DNA of 64,000 nt, taken from the NCBI GenBank assembly GCA_964630875.1, contig CAZVXF010000001.1:40920-104919 (forward strand), in the 5' to 3' direction. Shown piece by piece: positions 16,712 through 24,691 of this stretch; the stretch's first letter is position 1; the number at the start of each line of letters is the position of its first letter. A model generated the notes under the pieces. That model was given only the letters and a program-made list of their open reading frames with translations. It was not told where the DNA came from and ran no database searches. The position numbers were made by a program, and so were the translations under genes. This DNA comes from DAIDHZ01 sp035480255 (GTDB lineage Bacteria; Chlamydiota; Chlamydiia; Chlamydiales; SM23-39).

Positions 16712-17695
16712 TTAAAGATTTTTGCTCGTCTTCTGCGTCAGTGTTGTCCACCAAAGAGAAAATTCTCTCAATAGATCTTCTGTTGCAATATCTCGAATAC
16801 AAGCCCCTGTAGCACAAGAACGTAAAATGGGGCACTGCTTCAGAAATGTTCGATTGTATGGACATTTTCCCTGATATGCATAGTGTTGATCGCCGATTGG
16901 TTTAAATACATTAGCAATCGTTGGCCCAAAAACACTAAAACTTGGCACATTTGTCGTCCCACAAAGATGTAGAGCGCTTGAATCGACTGCGATGACAAGT
17001 TCCATTGCATTCATCAGATGTTGCCAAGTCGGTATCTCTAAACGCATCGGTAAAATAACGCTTTCTGGCGTTTGAATTTTCTCACAATATTCTTTCTCTT
17101 CTTGCGATCCCCAAACAAATAAGAATGGCATTTTGTACAATTCAAAAATTCTATGGAGAAATAATCGAAGTGTCTCATCTTTTAACTGCTTATTTTTCCA
17201 TTTAGAGCCTGGGCAAACCATGACATACTTCTTGCAATAAGGTTCTATACGTTCAAAATCAGAGGCCTGCAACGTGATTGATTGCGCTGAATCTATTTTT
17301 TTTCGAAAAAACTGCTCAACAATTGAGAGATACTGCAAACGAATATTCCATTCTTTAGGGACAGAAAATCGGGTATTTGTGCAAAGAATATTTGGCCATT
17401 CGCGAGGATTTGCAAATCCAATTTTTCTTTTTGATATTGCAATCAAGTCAATGACACCTGATTTACAATTACCCTGTAGATCAAAAAGATAATCGTATCT
17501 TTCTCTTCGAATTTCAGACCATTTTTTGGGAATTGCTCGATGGACATAAGGATGAGATTGTACAAGACTTAAAAAATTCTCTTCAACGACCCAATCGATG
17601 TTCGCATTCGGAAACAATTGGTGAAGATAATTCACAACAGGGAAACATTGAATAATGTCTCCAAGAGATGAACTCTTCACAATAAGTATCTTCAT
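16712..17695 (-). CDS. Glycosyltransferase family 9, heptosyltransferase I (WaaC)-like
   Basis: The product is 327 residues. The GT9 signature is clear: MKILIVKSSSLGDIIQCFPV at the N-terminus (donor-fold start as in WaaC), FDLQGNCKSG, the acceptor/donor-domain VMVCPGSKWKNKQ, and AVDSSALHLCGTTNVPSFSVFGPT, the heptose-nucleotide binding block. These enzymes add heptose to the LPS core on the inner membrane. Chlamydiaceae have heptose-free LPS, so a GT9 enzyme here suggests a richer core in this lineage, although the sugar donor is not proven. The start overlaps the stop of the upstream gene (ATGA), giving a coupled pair. Confidence 0.85.
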   Translation of the reverse strand: MKILIVKSSSLGDIIQCFPVVNYLHQLFPNANIDWVVEENFLSLVQSHPYVHRAIPKKWSEIRRERYDYLFDLQGNCKSGVIDLIAISKRKIGFANPREWPNILCTNTRFSVPKEWNIRLQYLSIVEQFFRKKIDSAQSITLQASDFERIEPYCKKYVMVCPGSKWKNKQLKDETLRLFLHRIFELYKMPFLFVWGSQEEKEYCEKIQTPESVILPMRLEIPTWQHLMNAMELVIAVDSSALHLCGTTNVPSFSVFGPTIANVFKPIGDQHYAYQGKCPYNRTFLKQCPILRSCATGACIRDIATEDLLREFSLWWTTLTQKTSKNL

Positions 17696-18438
17696 TCAAA
17701 AAATCGATCCAGATAGACTTTTTTTCCTGCTTGTAACGGAAGAATCCCACTCATCATAGTTCCTTTTTCATGAAGATGATTTTTTTTGCGAAACTGATGC
17801 GGAAAAGAGATCTCTTGGGTCTTTGTTGCATGAAAAACCGCTCGACGCATTTTATATTTTGCCCATTCAATATCAAGTGTTCCAAATTGTGTCTGGATAT
17901 TTAAAAGCCTGCCATGTGGAAAAATTTGATTAGGTAACAAAATCATTTCAGCTCCATTTTCCAAAATAAAATGTGAGCGAATTTTCTCAAAGGCTTCTCT
18001 TAAAAAATGACCTTTCGGAACTGCAATGCTTTGAAAAGAGTCTCGATAAAATTCCTCATAATTCGATATGTCAATTGAAGTTCCTTTTTTCGATTTTTGT
18101 CCTAAATCATAAAGAACTGGCAAGATTTCGGCCATGTCCATACGTCTGAGAACCATATCCCAATCCTGCGATTTATGAGAGCCAAATGAAAGCTTTTCTA
18201 TGTTTGAAAAAGAAACGCCTTCAATCTTTTTTCGGAAATTTTTTCCAAACACCCAAACGCAGTTGCGCTCTAGATCTTGCTGCAGTGTAAATCCGGAAGA
18301 AATATTGACGGGAATTTCATCGGAGCCGATGCGCAAAAAATTCGGAAAGGCTTCGACAACGATATCCGTGCCAGGAATTAAACATTTTGATCCGAATGTA
18401 TGACTGAAAGGGCGTAATTTTGTTGCAATGTTGATCAT
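17692..18438 (-). CDS. Conserved hypothetical protein, 248 residues
   Basis: I do not recognise the family with certainty. The protein is soluble with no signal peptide, rich in beta strands, and begins with SHTFGSKCLIPGT. It has segments PVNISSGFTLQQDLERN and FPHGRLLNIQTQFGTLD. It is sandwiched between mtaB and the GT9 gene with four-base overlaps at both ends (18435-18438 and 17692-17695), so the three genes are translated together. That coupling hints at a role in the envelope sugar or tRNA-modification context, but nothing in the sequence decides which. Confidence 0.7.
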   Translation of the reverse strand: MINIATKLRPFSHTFGSKCLIPGTDIVVEAFPNFLRIGSDEIPVNISSGFTLQQDLERNCVWVFGKNFRKKIEGVSFSNIEKLSFGSHKSQDWDMVLRRMDMAEILPVLYDLGQKSKKGTSIDISNYEEFYRDSFQSIAVPKGHFLREAFEKIRSHFILENGAEMILLPNQIFPHGRLLNIQTQFGTLDIEWAKYKMRRAVFHATKTQEISFPHQFRKKNHLHEKGTMMSGILPLQAGKKVYLDRFFE

Positions 18439-19673
18439 ACTATACCTACAAATCCATCAGGTCGATTTTCTACCAGTTTTACATGTACGATATCATTTGC
18501 CAACATGTTGTCTTTCGCAATCGATACTCGAAGAAAATTTGGGGTATGACCAGAAATCATTCCATTGTTTTCATCATTTTCAAGTAATACAGGCATCGTT
18601 CTTCCCAAAAATTTTTCACGCAATAGAAATGCAGAATTTTCTGCTACACGCATCAGCTCTTGTTTTCTTTGTTTCATCACGTCAGGTGGAACTTTGTTTG
18701 GATACAGCGCAGCTCTTGTTCGTTTTCTGACACTGTACGGAAACATGTGGACTTTGGCAAATTGAACCGAACGAATCAGATCAAGAGTTTCTTCATGATC
18801 ACTTAGCGTTTCGCCGGGAAATCCTACGATAATATCGGTTGTAACCGTAAAATCTGGGTTTCTTTCCTTCATTCTTTCTACTGAATCGATAAAAATCTGC
18901 CGAGTATATTTCCGGTTCATTCGCTTTAAAATTACATTCGATCCCGATTGCAAAACAATATGCATACTAGGCACTGTTGCTCGTCCATCAAGCACTGCAC
19001 TTGCCAAATCGTCATCGACTTCATCGGGATCGATGGAAGAAATGCGAAGACGCTCGAGGCCTTTGACTTGATCGACTGCGCGAACAAGGTCTGCAAGTCT
19101 ACCTCCCCCATCGAAATCCCCTACATTGATGCCCGTGATAACGACTTCTTTAAATCCTTTTGCAATAAGCCCTTCTACCTCACTCACAATATCAGCGATT
19201 TGGCGTGAACGAGATCTACCTCGAACGTAAGGAATAATGCAGTATGTGCAAAAAGAATTACATCCATCTTGGACTTTGACAAAAGCTCTAGTATGGCCGT
19301 CAAATGCTTCAATTTTAAATTCTGGGAACTCTCTACTATCCGGGAAAACTTCTTGGATCAGCTCTTCTTTTTTTGCATTCGGAACAATCTGAATCCTCGG
19401 GTCTATAGATAAAATTGCATTGGGCGCACTTTCTGCCATGCAACCTGTCACAGCAATTTTTGCATTTGGGTGCGCTTTCAAAAGGGAGCGAATCTCATGA
19501 CGTGAAGCGCTATCTGCAGAATCTGTGACGGTACAAGTATTCACGATGCAAAGATCGGCTTGCTCCCCATCCCCTGCTTTATCGTATCCCATCTGCCTTA
19601 ATTGATCGGCATAACCTTGAGATTCGTATTGATTGGTTCTACAACCAAGAGTAATTACTTTAAATTTTTTCAC
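18435..19673 (-). CDS. mtaB: tRNA t6A37 methylthiotransferase MtaB (MiaB-like radical SAM)
   Basis: The 412-residue enzyme inserts a methylthio group into t6A at position 37 of tRNAs reading ANN codons. Three cluster-binding cysteines of the N-terminal UPF0004 domain are visible (TLGCRTNQYES, IVNTCTV, VTGCMAE). The CRTNQYES form is typical of MtaB rather than MiaB. The radical SAM motif is CNSFCTYC, followed by PYVRGRSRSR. The C-terminal TRAM domain ends near the stop. The length is normal. The gene overlaps the hypothetical gene downstream. Confidence 0.93.
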   Translation of the reverse strand: MKKFKVITLGCRTNQYESQGYADQLRQMGYDKAGDGEQADLCIVNTCTVTDSADSASRHEIRSLLKAHPNAKIAVTGCMAESAPNAILSIDPRIQIVPNAKKEELIQEVFPDSREFPEFKIEAFDGHTRAFVKVQDGCNSFCTYCIIPYVRGRSRSRQIADIVSEVEGLIAKGFKEVVITGINVGDFDGGGRLADLVRAVDQVKGLERLRISSIDPDEVDDDLASAVLDGRATVPSMHIVLQSGSNVILKRMNRKYTRQIFIDSVERMKERNPDFTVTTDIIVGFPGETLSDHEETLDLIRSVQFAKVHMFPYSVRKRTRAALYPNKVPPDVMKQRKQELMRVAENSAFLLREKFLGRTMPVLLENDENNGMISGHTPNFLRVSIAKDNMLANDIVHVKLVENRPDGFVGIV

Positions 19674-19682
19674 AGGACATAA

Positions 19683-21572
19683 TTATAATACTCTTTGATA
19701 TTTTCTTGCGAGAATTAGAAAATCTTTCCAAGCTCCAATTCCTAAAATTTCATTGACATCGTAGAACAATAGATCATAGGCCATTTCATCTTGAATTTCT
19801 AGTTCCGCAAGGGCTTTTGAACCCGGCTTCTCTTTTGCGAGGATCTCTAGATGATCCACAATCCGATTCAGACTGATCTGAAGTTCTTTGATTTTTTCTC
19901 CATTGCTAGGCATCGGAGCTTTCGCAATCTCTTGATTAAGTCGCTTTTTCAAATCAAAAGTTTGCGGAAAATTCAATGTATTTAACTCCCTGTTAGGAAT
20001 TCCTTGAATCGGGAGTCCATCATCGGTTGAATTGATCCAACATATCTCTGGATGAGCTCTAGCAAAGTGGGAAAGAGCCGAAGCCTCCATGATCCATCGC
20101 ACCGCAGTATGAACAAACTCGCCTTTCGAATTTTTTCTACGAAGAATTCGATCTGCTGACGATTTTTCTGCATCGATTTCTTGAAACGAATTGTCAATGT
20201 CGGCCCCAACTCCATCTGCATATCTTTTTTTATTTGTATATGCTAAATCAACTCCGCTTAAACAAATTGTCGGGCAGCCTAAATATTGCGCTAAAGCGAC
20301 ACAAATAGATGTGACCGAAATGGATTCATGGGAAAGATTCTCTCCGATAAGTGGGTCAAATAATCCGAGCTCTTCTTCCATCCAAACTTCCATGACGCCT
20401 CCAATCCCGCTGCGCATATACCCAAAAGGTCCAGAACATGTTTGAAAGACATCTGGGTGCACGCGAGTTGAGTATATTAATGGTGTATCAAAGGCAAAAC
20501 TGTTTTTTAAGCGTCGATATTCTTCAAGATTTGGATCTATCGCAACGCCAAAATGAATCGGAACACCCTGAGAGCTCAGTGCGGCTAAAGTAGAACCACC
20601 CGCAATAATGAATGCTCGATCTGCCAATTTCTTTAAGGTTGGAATTGCTTTTTGCAAAGAGGGCCCAGCTCCACAGACAATCGCAGGCACATCCATAAAT
20701 TTATTTTTCAAAGCATTTACATAAAAAGAGTGAGGAAACTGTCTCACATTTTGCACAAAATTGTGAAATGGTTGGTAGCCATGTAGCCGATCCTGATGCA
20801 AAGCATGGACTAATGTAATTTTCCGCATTGCCTCAAGTTTTTTTGCAGAAGATAGCCCTAAAATCTCTACGCGATGAAAAGGATATTTTTCAGCAACAAA
20901 TTGGTGTTCTAAAAAGACCTGCGGGTCTTTCAGTATTGATACATGAGGAGAGTTGGCAATAAAGTCGGCAAACTGTTCCTCGATAAAAATTAACTTTCGG
21001 TTTGGTTTTTCATGCAACCAATCTTGTAATTGAAAGTAGGGCGCTCCCATCCGAAGTCCAAAGACAATCACAACTTCGGCCTTTCCTATGTCAAAAGGTT
21101 TTAAAAATTCAAAAGGAGTCTTGATCGCTTTTAAGCTTGAATACATCAGACCAAGGAGAGGAAATCGTTCCATAAGAATCAAAAAGCCATCCTCATTTTT
21201 ACCTTCTGGAACAACCCCTTGCGAAATGATTTTAGGAGAAAATTCTCCTTGACTCACCCAAACATTCTGAAAACGATCCCATGCTCTTTCTCTGTACGCA
21301 TTTCCTTGCCAAGTGGCCTCAGCACGAATATTTCCCTCATCATCCCAAAGGCAATAATTTCTCTTTTTTGCGTCGAGATAGGTGATTTCCTCAATCAGAG
21401 CGCCTTTTTTATTCCATCGTTTATGCGTTCCTATTGGATTTCCATTTTCATAAAAGCCCTCATCGAGAAGAATCCCTTCTTCATTCCATATTCGGTCGCT
21501 TCCTGAACGAATTCCTTCTTTAAATTCGACGCTCCTTTTGAGTTTTCCATTCGGCCAAAAAAGATTAATCAT
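19683..21572 (-). CDS. MORN/YwqK-like repeat domain fused to DUF115 (MAF_flag10/MptE-like) domain
   Basis: The product is 629 residues with two parts. Residues 1 to about 95 contain repeats of the form W-P-N-G-K-L-K, F-K-E-G, N-E-E-G, F-Y-E-N-G-N-P-I-G, as in MORN/YwqK proteins. The rest is a DUF115 protein, with VPAIVCGAGPSLQKAIPTL, AFIIAGGSTLAALS, VHFGVAIDPN-type sequence and CLSGVDLAYTNKKRYADG. DUF115 resembles the archaeal pterin enzyme MptE and the Maf proteins that add nonulosonic-acid sugars to flagellin. A glycosyltransferase-like role is plausible but unproven, and no flagellum is expected here. It overlaps by eight bases the second DUF115 gene upstream. Confidence 0.78.
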   Translation of the reverse strand: MINLFWPNGKLKRSVEFKEGIRSGSDRIWNEEGILLDEGFYENGNPIGTHKRWNKKGALIEEITYLDAKKRNYCLWDDEGNIRAEATWQGNAYRERAWDRFQNVWVSQGEFSPKIISQGVVPEGKNEDGFLILMERFPLLGLMYSSLKAIKTPFEFLKPFDIGKAEVVIVFGLRMGAPYFQLQDWLHEKPNRKLIFIEEQFADFIANSPHVSILKDPQVFLEHQFVAEKYPFHRVEILGLSSAKKLEAMRKITLVHALHQDRLHGYQPFHNFVQNVRQFPHSFYVNALKNKFMDVPAIVCGAGPSLQKAIPTLKKLADRAFIIAGGSTLAALSSQGVPIHFGVAIDPNLEEYRRLKNSFAFDTPLIYSTRVHPDVFQTCSGPFGYMRSGIGGVMEVWMEEELGLFDPLIGENLSHESISVTSICVALAQYLGCPTICLSGVDLAYTNKKRYADGVGADIDNSFQEIDAEKSSADRILRRKNSKGEFVHTAVRWIMEASALSHFARAHPEICWINSTDDGLPIQGIPNRELNTLNFPQTFDLKKRLNQEIAKAPMPSNGEKIKELQISLNRIVDHLEILAKEKPGSKALAELEIQDEMAYDLLFYDVNEILGIGAWKDFLILARKYQRVL

Positions 21573-22596
21573 ACGTGCCTAATACTTGCTGAAAAAAAAG
21601 GTCTCTATGGATTCTCATTTGCTCTTCAGTAAAGTTTCCTGCGCGAGAAAAAACTGGCTCCCAAATTTGCCATAAAGGCTGCAACATGGATGTAGCATCA
21701 AATTCTGAGGTTTGTCGTTTTACTTTAGAAAGTCTGTCTCGAATGATTTCACCGATGGGCTTTTTCTCAAATGAAAAATCTTCTAATTTACACGGCGTAA
21801 AATACTGAAGTCCATTACTTGCATTGAAAAATGTAGTTTCAGGGTGATTTTTTTCCAAATTCTCAAGCCAAGCAACCGACATGATCCAATCTTCTTGTGG
21901 TTCAACTTTCGTCTCTTCGAAAGCATATTTTTTCCCGTCGCGAGTGCAATAGTCCATTCCCACGCACACAATTGGATGACAACCAAAATACACAGCAATG
22001 GCTGCCATGAAATTTCCGACCGTCCAACCTCCATCGAAAGTCTCCCCCATTACAGGATAGTGGCTATCAGGTGCCATGAGAATGTCTCCTTCGATTGGAT
22101 ATGCGCGCGGCTGCATACAAATTGGAAAATCAAATTGTGAGAAATCTAATGAATTCTTATCCACAATCGCACCAAAGTGCGGAGATCTTGAAATCTTCTT
22201 CAGCGCATGCCCTCCAGCAAATATTATGGCCCCTTCTGGCAATAAATGACCATTTTCTTCAAGAGATGGCCCTGCGCCCACTAAGATCGCTGGAATCCCT
22301 GAAAATGCGTTTTTCAAGTCGAAGAGCAATCGATGAGGTTTTGCTAAATTCACCCGTGCATTTTGCACAACGCTTGCACCAAAATCGGCTGCATCACTTA
22401 AGCAAAGAGATGCAGCCCGATGTTTGTTTTCTAATATCTGCTTAAATACAGGAAATTGCGACGTCGGTTCTTCTTCAATGATCTCTAACGGTAACAATGC
22501 AGCTTGTTTTGCAATTTGAGAGGTGATCATTTCGATATGAAAAGAGGAAAAATCAGATATTTGTAAAACAGTTGTTCCAAATGTACAGCGAATCAT
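21565..22596 (-). CDS. DUF115 (MAF_flag10/MptE-like) domain protein
   Basis: The product is 343 residues. It has the same core as its downstream neighbour without the MORN-like region: IPAILVGAGPSLEENG, IIFAGGHALKK, HFGAIVDKNSLD, GWTVGNFMAAIAVYFGC and CVGMDYCTRDGKKYAF. It may be a divergent duplicate acting with the 629-residue protein. The N-terminal 90 residues are different and may bind another ligand or partner. Its start overlaps the HsdR_N gene stop by four bases and its end overlaps the next gene by eight, so translation is coupled across all of these genes. Confidence 0.78.
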   Translation of the reverse strand: MIRCTFGTTVLQISDFSSFHIEMITSQIAKQAALLPLEIIEEEPTSQFPVFKQILENKHRAASLCLSDAADFGASVVQNARVNLAKPHRLLFDLKNAFSGIPAILVGAGPSLEENGHLLPEGAIIFAGGHALKKISRSPHFGAIVDKNSLDFSQFDFPICMQPRAYPIEGDILMAPDSHYPVMGETFDGGWTVGNFMAAIAVYFGCHPIVCVGMDYCTRDGKKYAFEETKVEPQEDWIMSVAWLENLEKNHPETTFFNASNGLQYFTPCKLEDFSFEKKPIGEIIRDRLSKVKRQTSEFDATSMLQPLWQIWEPVFSRAGNFTEEQMRIHRDLFFQQVLGTYD

Positions 22597-22985
22597 AACC
22601 TAAAAATTAATTGTGAATATGCAGGCAAAAAAGGAACAGATGCTAAGTTCTCATTTTCTTTCCAAAAAGTTTTTACTTTATCCCCCTGAATAATGCAAAG
22701 AAATGGCGCTTGAATTGTGGAATTATAACCCAATATTTGCTTTTCAGGAACGATTCCTTCATCTTCCGCTTTGCACTCGATGATCAGCAGAGGGACTAAT
22801 CCCTCTTTTCCCGGAGTATAGCATATGATATCGGCGCGTCTTTTAAGTTGGGAAATCCCTTTTTCAACAGAAAGAAGACCCCTTGGATAACCGAGAGGAC
22901 CTATCATCGCTGAAATCCACTTTTGTCGAATTTTTTCTTCGGGAGTTGCTTCTACATGCAAACCGCGAATTGGATCCCAAATCAC
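22593..22985 (-). CDS. Stand-alone HsdR N-terminal-like PD-(D/E)xK domain protein
   Basis: The product is 130 residues. The core RRADIICY, then PLLIIECKAEDEG is the D...ExK nuclease motif, and a preceding conserved helix with PEEKIRQKWISAMI matches the type I restriction HsdR N-terminal family (HSDR_N_2). No helicase, methylase or specificity subunit is nearby, so this is not a restriction system. Similar single-domain proteins are widespread in Chlamydiae and Bacteroidetes as far as I recall, with unknown function. The gene is translationally coupled on both sides, between hpf and the DUF115 genes. Confidence 0.82.
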   Translation of the reverse strand: MIWDPIRGLHVEATPEEKIRQKWISAMIGPLGYPRGLLSVEKGISQLKRRADIICYTPGKEGLVPLLIIECKAEDEGIVPEKQILGYNSTIQAPFLCIIQGDKVKTFWKENENLASVPFLPAYSQLIFRL

Positions 22986-23602
22986 TGCACTTGAACCAAA
23001 CCGTAATGATTATCTTCCCGACGATAAATGACTCTCATTTTTTGATCTTCTTCGGAACGGTAAATTAAAAAGGGCTGATCTGAGATTTCCATTTTAATGA
23101 CAGCCTCATCTTGCGTCAGAGTTTTTAAAGGCATTGTTTCTTTCGCAACGATCTTATGCAATTGCAATTCTTCCTCTTCGCGACGTGCATTCTCAGCGAT
23201 AATATCTTCATTAATCGCCTTCAAATTATCTTGCAAAGGTTCTATGACATTTACGTGAATATCTACAGTTGTTAAATCTTTGAAGCGTCTTGATTGGAGT
23301 TTTGTCTTATATTTCCGAATCAAAGTAATTGCGCGATCAGACGCCTTGTCAATCGCAGAATAAAGATTATCAGTGGTTGCAGTTGCTTTCACTTGGAAGT
23401 GAATAAAATTCATCAAGATCGAGCAAGATTGTGCCAATTTTTGCGCATCAATGATCACATGAATATCGATAATTCGATCCGCAATCTTTTCAATTCTTGA
23501 AAGCTTTTCAAACACATATTGCTTGATTGCGTCAGTGATTTCGATGTGTTTGCCGACGACAAATAAGTGATATTCCTGACCTTCGAATTGATTCTTCCCC
23601 AT
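22982..23602 (-). CDS. hpf: Ribosome hibernation promoting factor (long form)
   Basis: The 206-residue protein binds the 30S decoding region and dimerises or silences ribosomes in slow-growth states, which could suit the chlamydial elementary body. The N-terminal S30AE domain is visible (GKHIEITDAIKQYVFEKLSRIEK, here about residues 17-39, and SAIDKASDRAITLIRKYK). The C-terminal dimerisation domain contains EAVIKMEISDQPFLIYRSE and a RVIYRREDNHYGLVQ end. The start at 23602 has a GAGAGGG ribosome binding site; the upstream ATG at 23638 lies opposite the start of the divergent recO-like gene. Confidence 0.93.
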   Translation of the reverse strand: MGKNQFEGQEYHLFVVGKHIEITDAIKQYVFEKLSRIEKIADRIIDIHVIIDAQKLAQSCSILMNFIHFQVKATATTDNLYSAIDKASDRAITLIRKYKTKLQSRRFKDLTTVDIHVNVIEPLQDNLKAINEDIIAENARREEEELQLHKIVAKETMPLKTLTQDEAVIKMEISDQPFLIYRSEEDQKMRVIYRREDNHYGLVQVQ

Positions 23603-23632
23603 AACCCTCTCGTGCTTTAAGATTATCCTATC

Positions 23633-24205
23633 ATGCATGAAAAAAAAATAGAAGGCCTTTTACTTCAAGCCATTCCTTATCTCGAGAATCAAAAAATTCT
23701 CAAAGTTTTAACGCCCCAGGAAGGTCTTCTCACGCTCATGGCAAAAAAAAGAGCCCTCGGACCATTCACCCATCCTTTTTTGATTGCCGAATGGGTTTAT
23801 AGAAGAGGCAAAGGAGAAATACACTCCTTAATTGATGCGACCCTTCTCAATGATCTTTCTGACCTTCGCAACAATTATACGACTCTTACAACAGCGGGAC
23901 TTCTCGCACAAGATCTTCTCAAAACCCAATGGCCTGAAAAACCAGGTCATGGCCCCTATCTACTCGCGACTGCTTTCCTTCAAAAACTTTTTTTAAATCC
24001 CGAGACTCTTCTCGCAAGTTTTAGACTTAAACTTCTTTTGCACGATGGTCATATTGGAGAACAGACTCTCCCATTCTCTCAAGAAGAACAGAAAATCGTC
24101 GATCAACTCATTTTTTCACGGCAATTTTCTTTCTTACAAAACTTAAAAATCGAGCAGACTCTCCAAGAGAAGATTCAGCAATTATTTTATTCATCAAATC
24201 ATTAA
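23633..24205 (+). CDS. recO: DNA repair protein RecO-like, short form
   Basis: The product is 190 residues. The N-terminal OB-fold of RecO is recognisable: KIEGLLLQAIPYLENQKILKVLTPQEGLLTLMAKK, with the LTPQEGLLTL turn (cited as about residues 5-39). The helical rest is shorter than E. coli RecO (242 residues), and no zinc cysteines are present. RecO loads RecA through RecR onto SSB-coated DNA. Divergent from hpf: the two longest possible frames would overlap, and the trimmed hpf start leaves 30 bases. The recO assignment rests on the N-terminal fold and the chlamydial gene neighbourhood with yidD and pheT nearby. Confidence 0.82.
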   Translation: MHEKKIEGLLLQAIPYLENQKILKVLTPQEGLLTLMAKKRALGPFTHPFLIAEWVYRRGKGEIHSLIDATLLNDLSDLRNNYTTLTTAGLLAQDLLKTQWPEKPGHGPYLLATAFLQKLFLNPETLLASFRLKLLLHDGHIGEQTLPFSQEEQKIVDQLIFSRQFSFLQNLKIEQTLQEKIQQLFYSSNH

Positions 24206-24207
24206 TA

Positions 24208-24369
24208 ATGCCAATTATGAAAAATAACTTAGAGTTTTACAAGGAAGCTGCGCTAATTTTTTTGTCTGGAACGAGCGACCATTGCCGAATGGCAAGGCGC
24301 GAGTGAAGACAAAAAATTTGCGGCTTCGCTGACGCAGTCAAACCGAAAGTTATTTTTCATAATTGGTAT
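24208..24369. repeat. Large imperfect palindrome, MITE-like
   Basis: About 160 bases between the recO-like gene and tRNA-Arg fold back on themselves. The outer 20 bases (24211-24230 and 24347-24366) are perfect inverted repeats. The arms stay similar inward, with gaps, to a centre at about 24287-24290 (TTGCC-GAAT-GGCAA). Short terminal inverted repeats and the lack of coding capacity resemble a miniature inverted-repeat element, but a long hairpin terminator or regulatory RNA is also possible. Parts of one arm recur near 40339. Confidence 0.6.
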
Positions 24370-24391
24370 AACTAAAACTGAAGTGAATAAA

Positions 24392-24464
24392 TGCACCGAG
24401 AGGGATTCGAACCCCCAACCCCTTGGTCCGAAGCCAAGTGCTCTATCCGTTGAGCTATCGGTGC
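24392..24464 (-). tRNA. tRNA-Arg (anticodon TCG)
   Basis: A 73-nucleotide cloverleaf is read on the minus strand. The acceptor pair is GCACCGA / TCGGTGC with discriminator A. The anticodon stem CTTGG / CCAAG encloses loop CTTCGGA, giving anticodon TCG (codon CGA and wobble). The T loop is GTTCGAATCC. CCA is not encoded. It lies 21 bases downstream of tRNA-Leu and is probably co-transcribed with it. Confidence 0.95.
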
Positions 24465-24485
24465 CTGAGATTCAAAATAGAGAAA

Positions 24486-24569
24486 TGCGAAAGAGGGGAC
24501 TCGAACCCCTATGGGCTTGCGCCCGCTACCACCTCAAGGTAGTGCGTCTACCAGTTTCGCCACCTTCGC
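24486..24569 (-). tRNA. tRNA-Leu (anticodon GAG)
   Basis: An 84-nucleotide class II tRNA is read on the minus strand. The acceptor pair is GCGAAGG / CTTTCGC with a G-T pair and discriminator A. The anticodon stem CTACC / GGTAG encloses loop TTGAGGT, giving anticodon GAG. A long variable arm (GCGGGCGCAAGCCC) is present, as expected for leucine. CCA is not encoded. It is the first gene of a two-tRNA transcript. Confidence 0.95.
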
Positions 24570-24586
24570 AAAGAATGATGTGGTCG

Positions 24587-24616
24587 AATATACAAAATAT
24601 AATGACTTACACTCAA
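24587..24616 (-). promoter_or_regulatory. Promoter of the tRNA-Leu / tRNA-Arg transcript
   Basis: On the minus strand, -35 TTGAGT (24611-24616), an 18-base spacer and -10 TATATT (24587-24592) lie about 18 bases before the mature tRNA-Leu 5' end. The match to the sigma70-type consensus is good. Confidence 0.6.
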
Positions 24617-24691
24617 TAAAAAACTTCGCAAAAAAAAACTTACCTGAAACCACCAAGGAAAAAATAGAGCTGGGAGAAGCCAAAAAAAGTT

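Noticed and set aside
22593..22985. Type I restriction system
   Set aside because: Only the HsdR N-terminal-like domain is present; no helicase, HsdM or HsdS in the neighbourhood.
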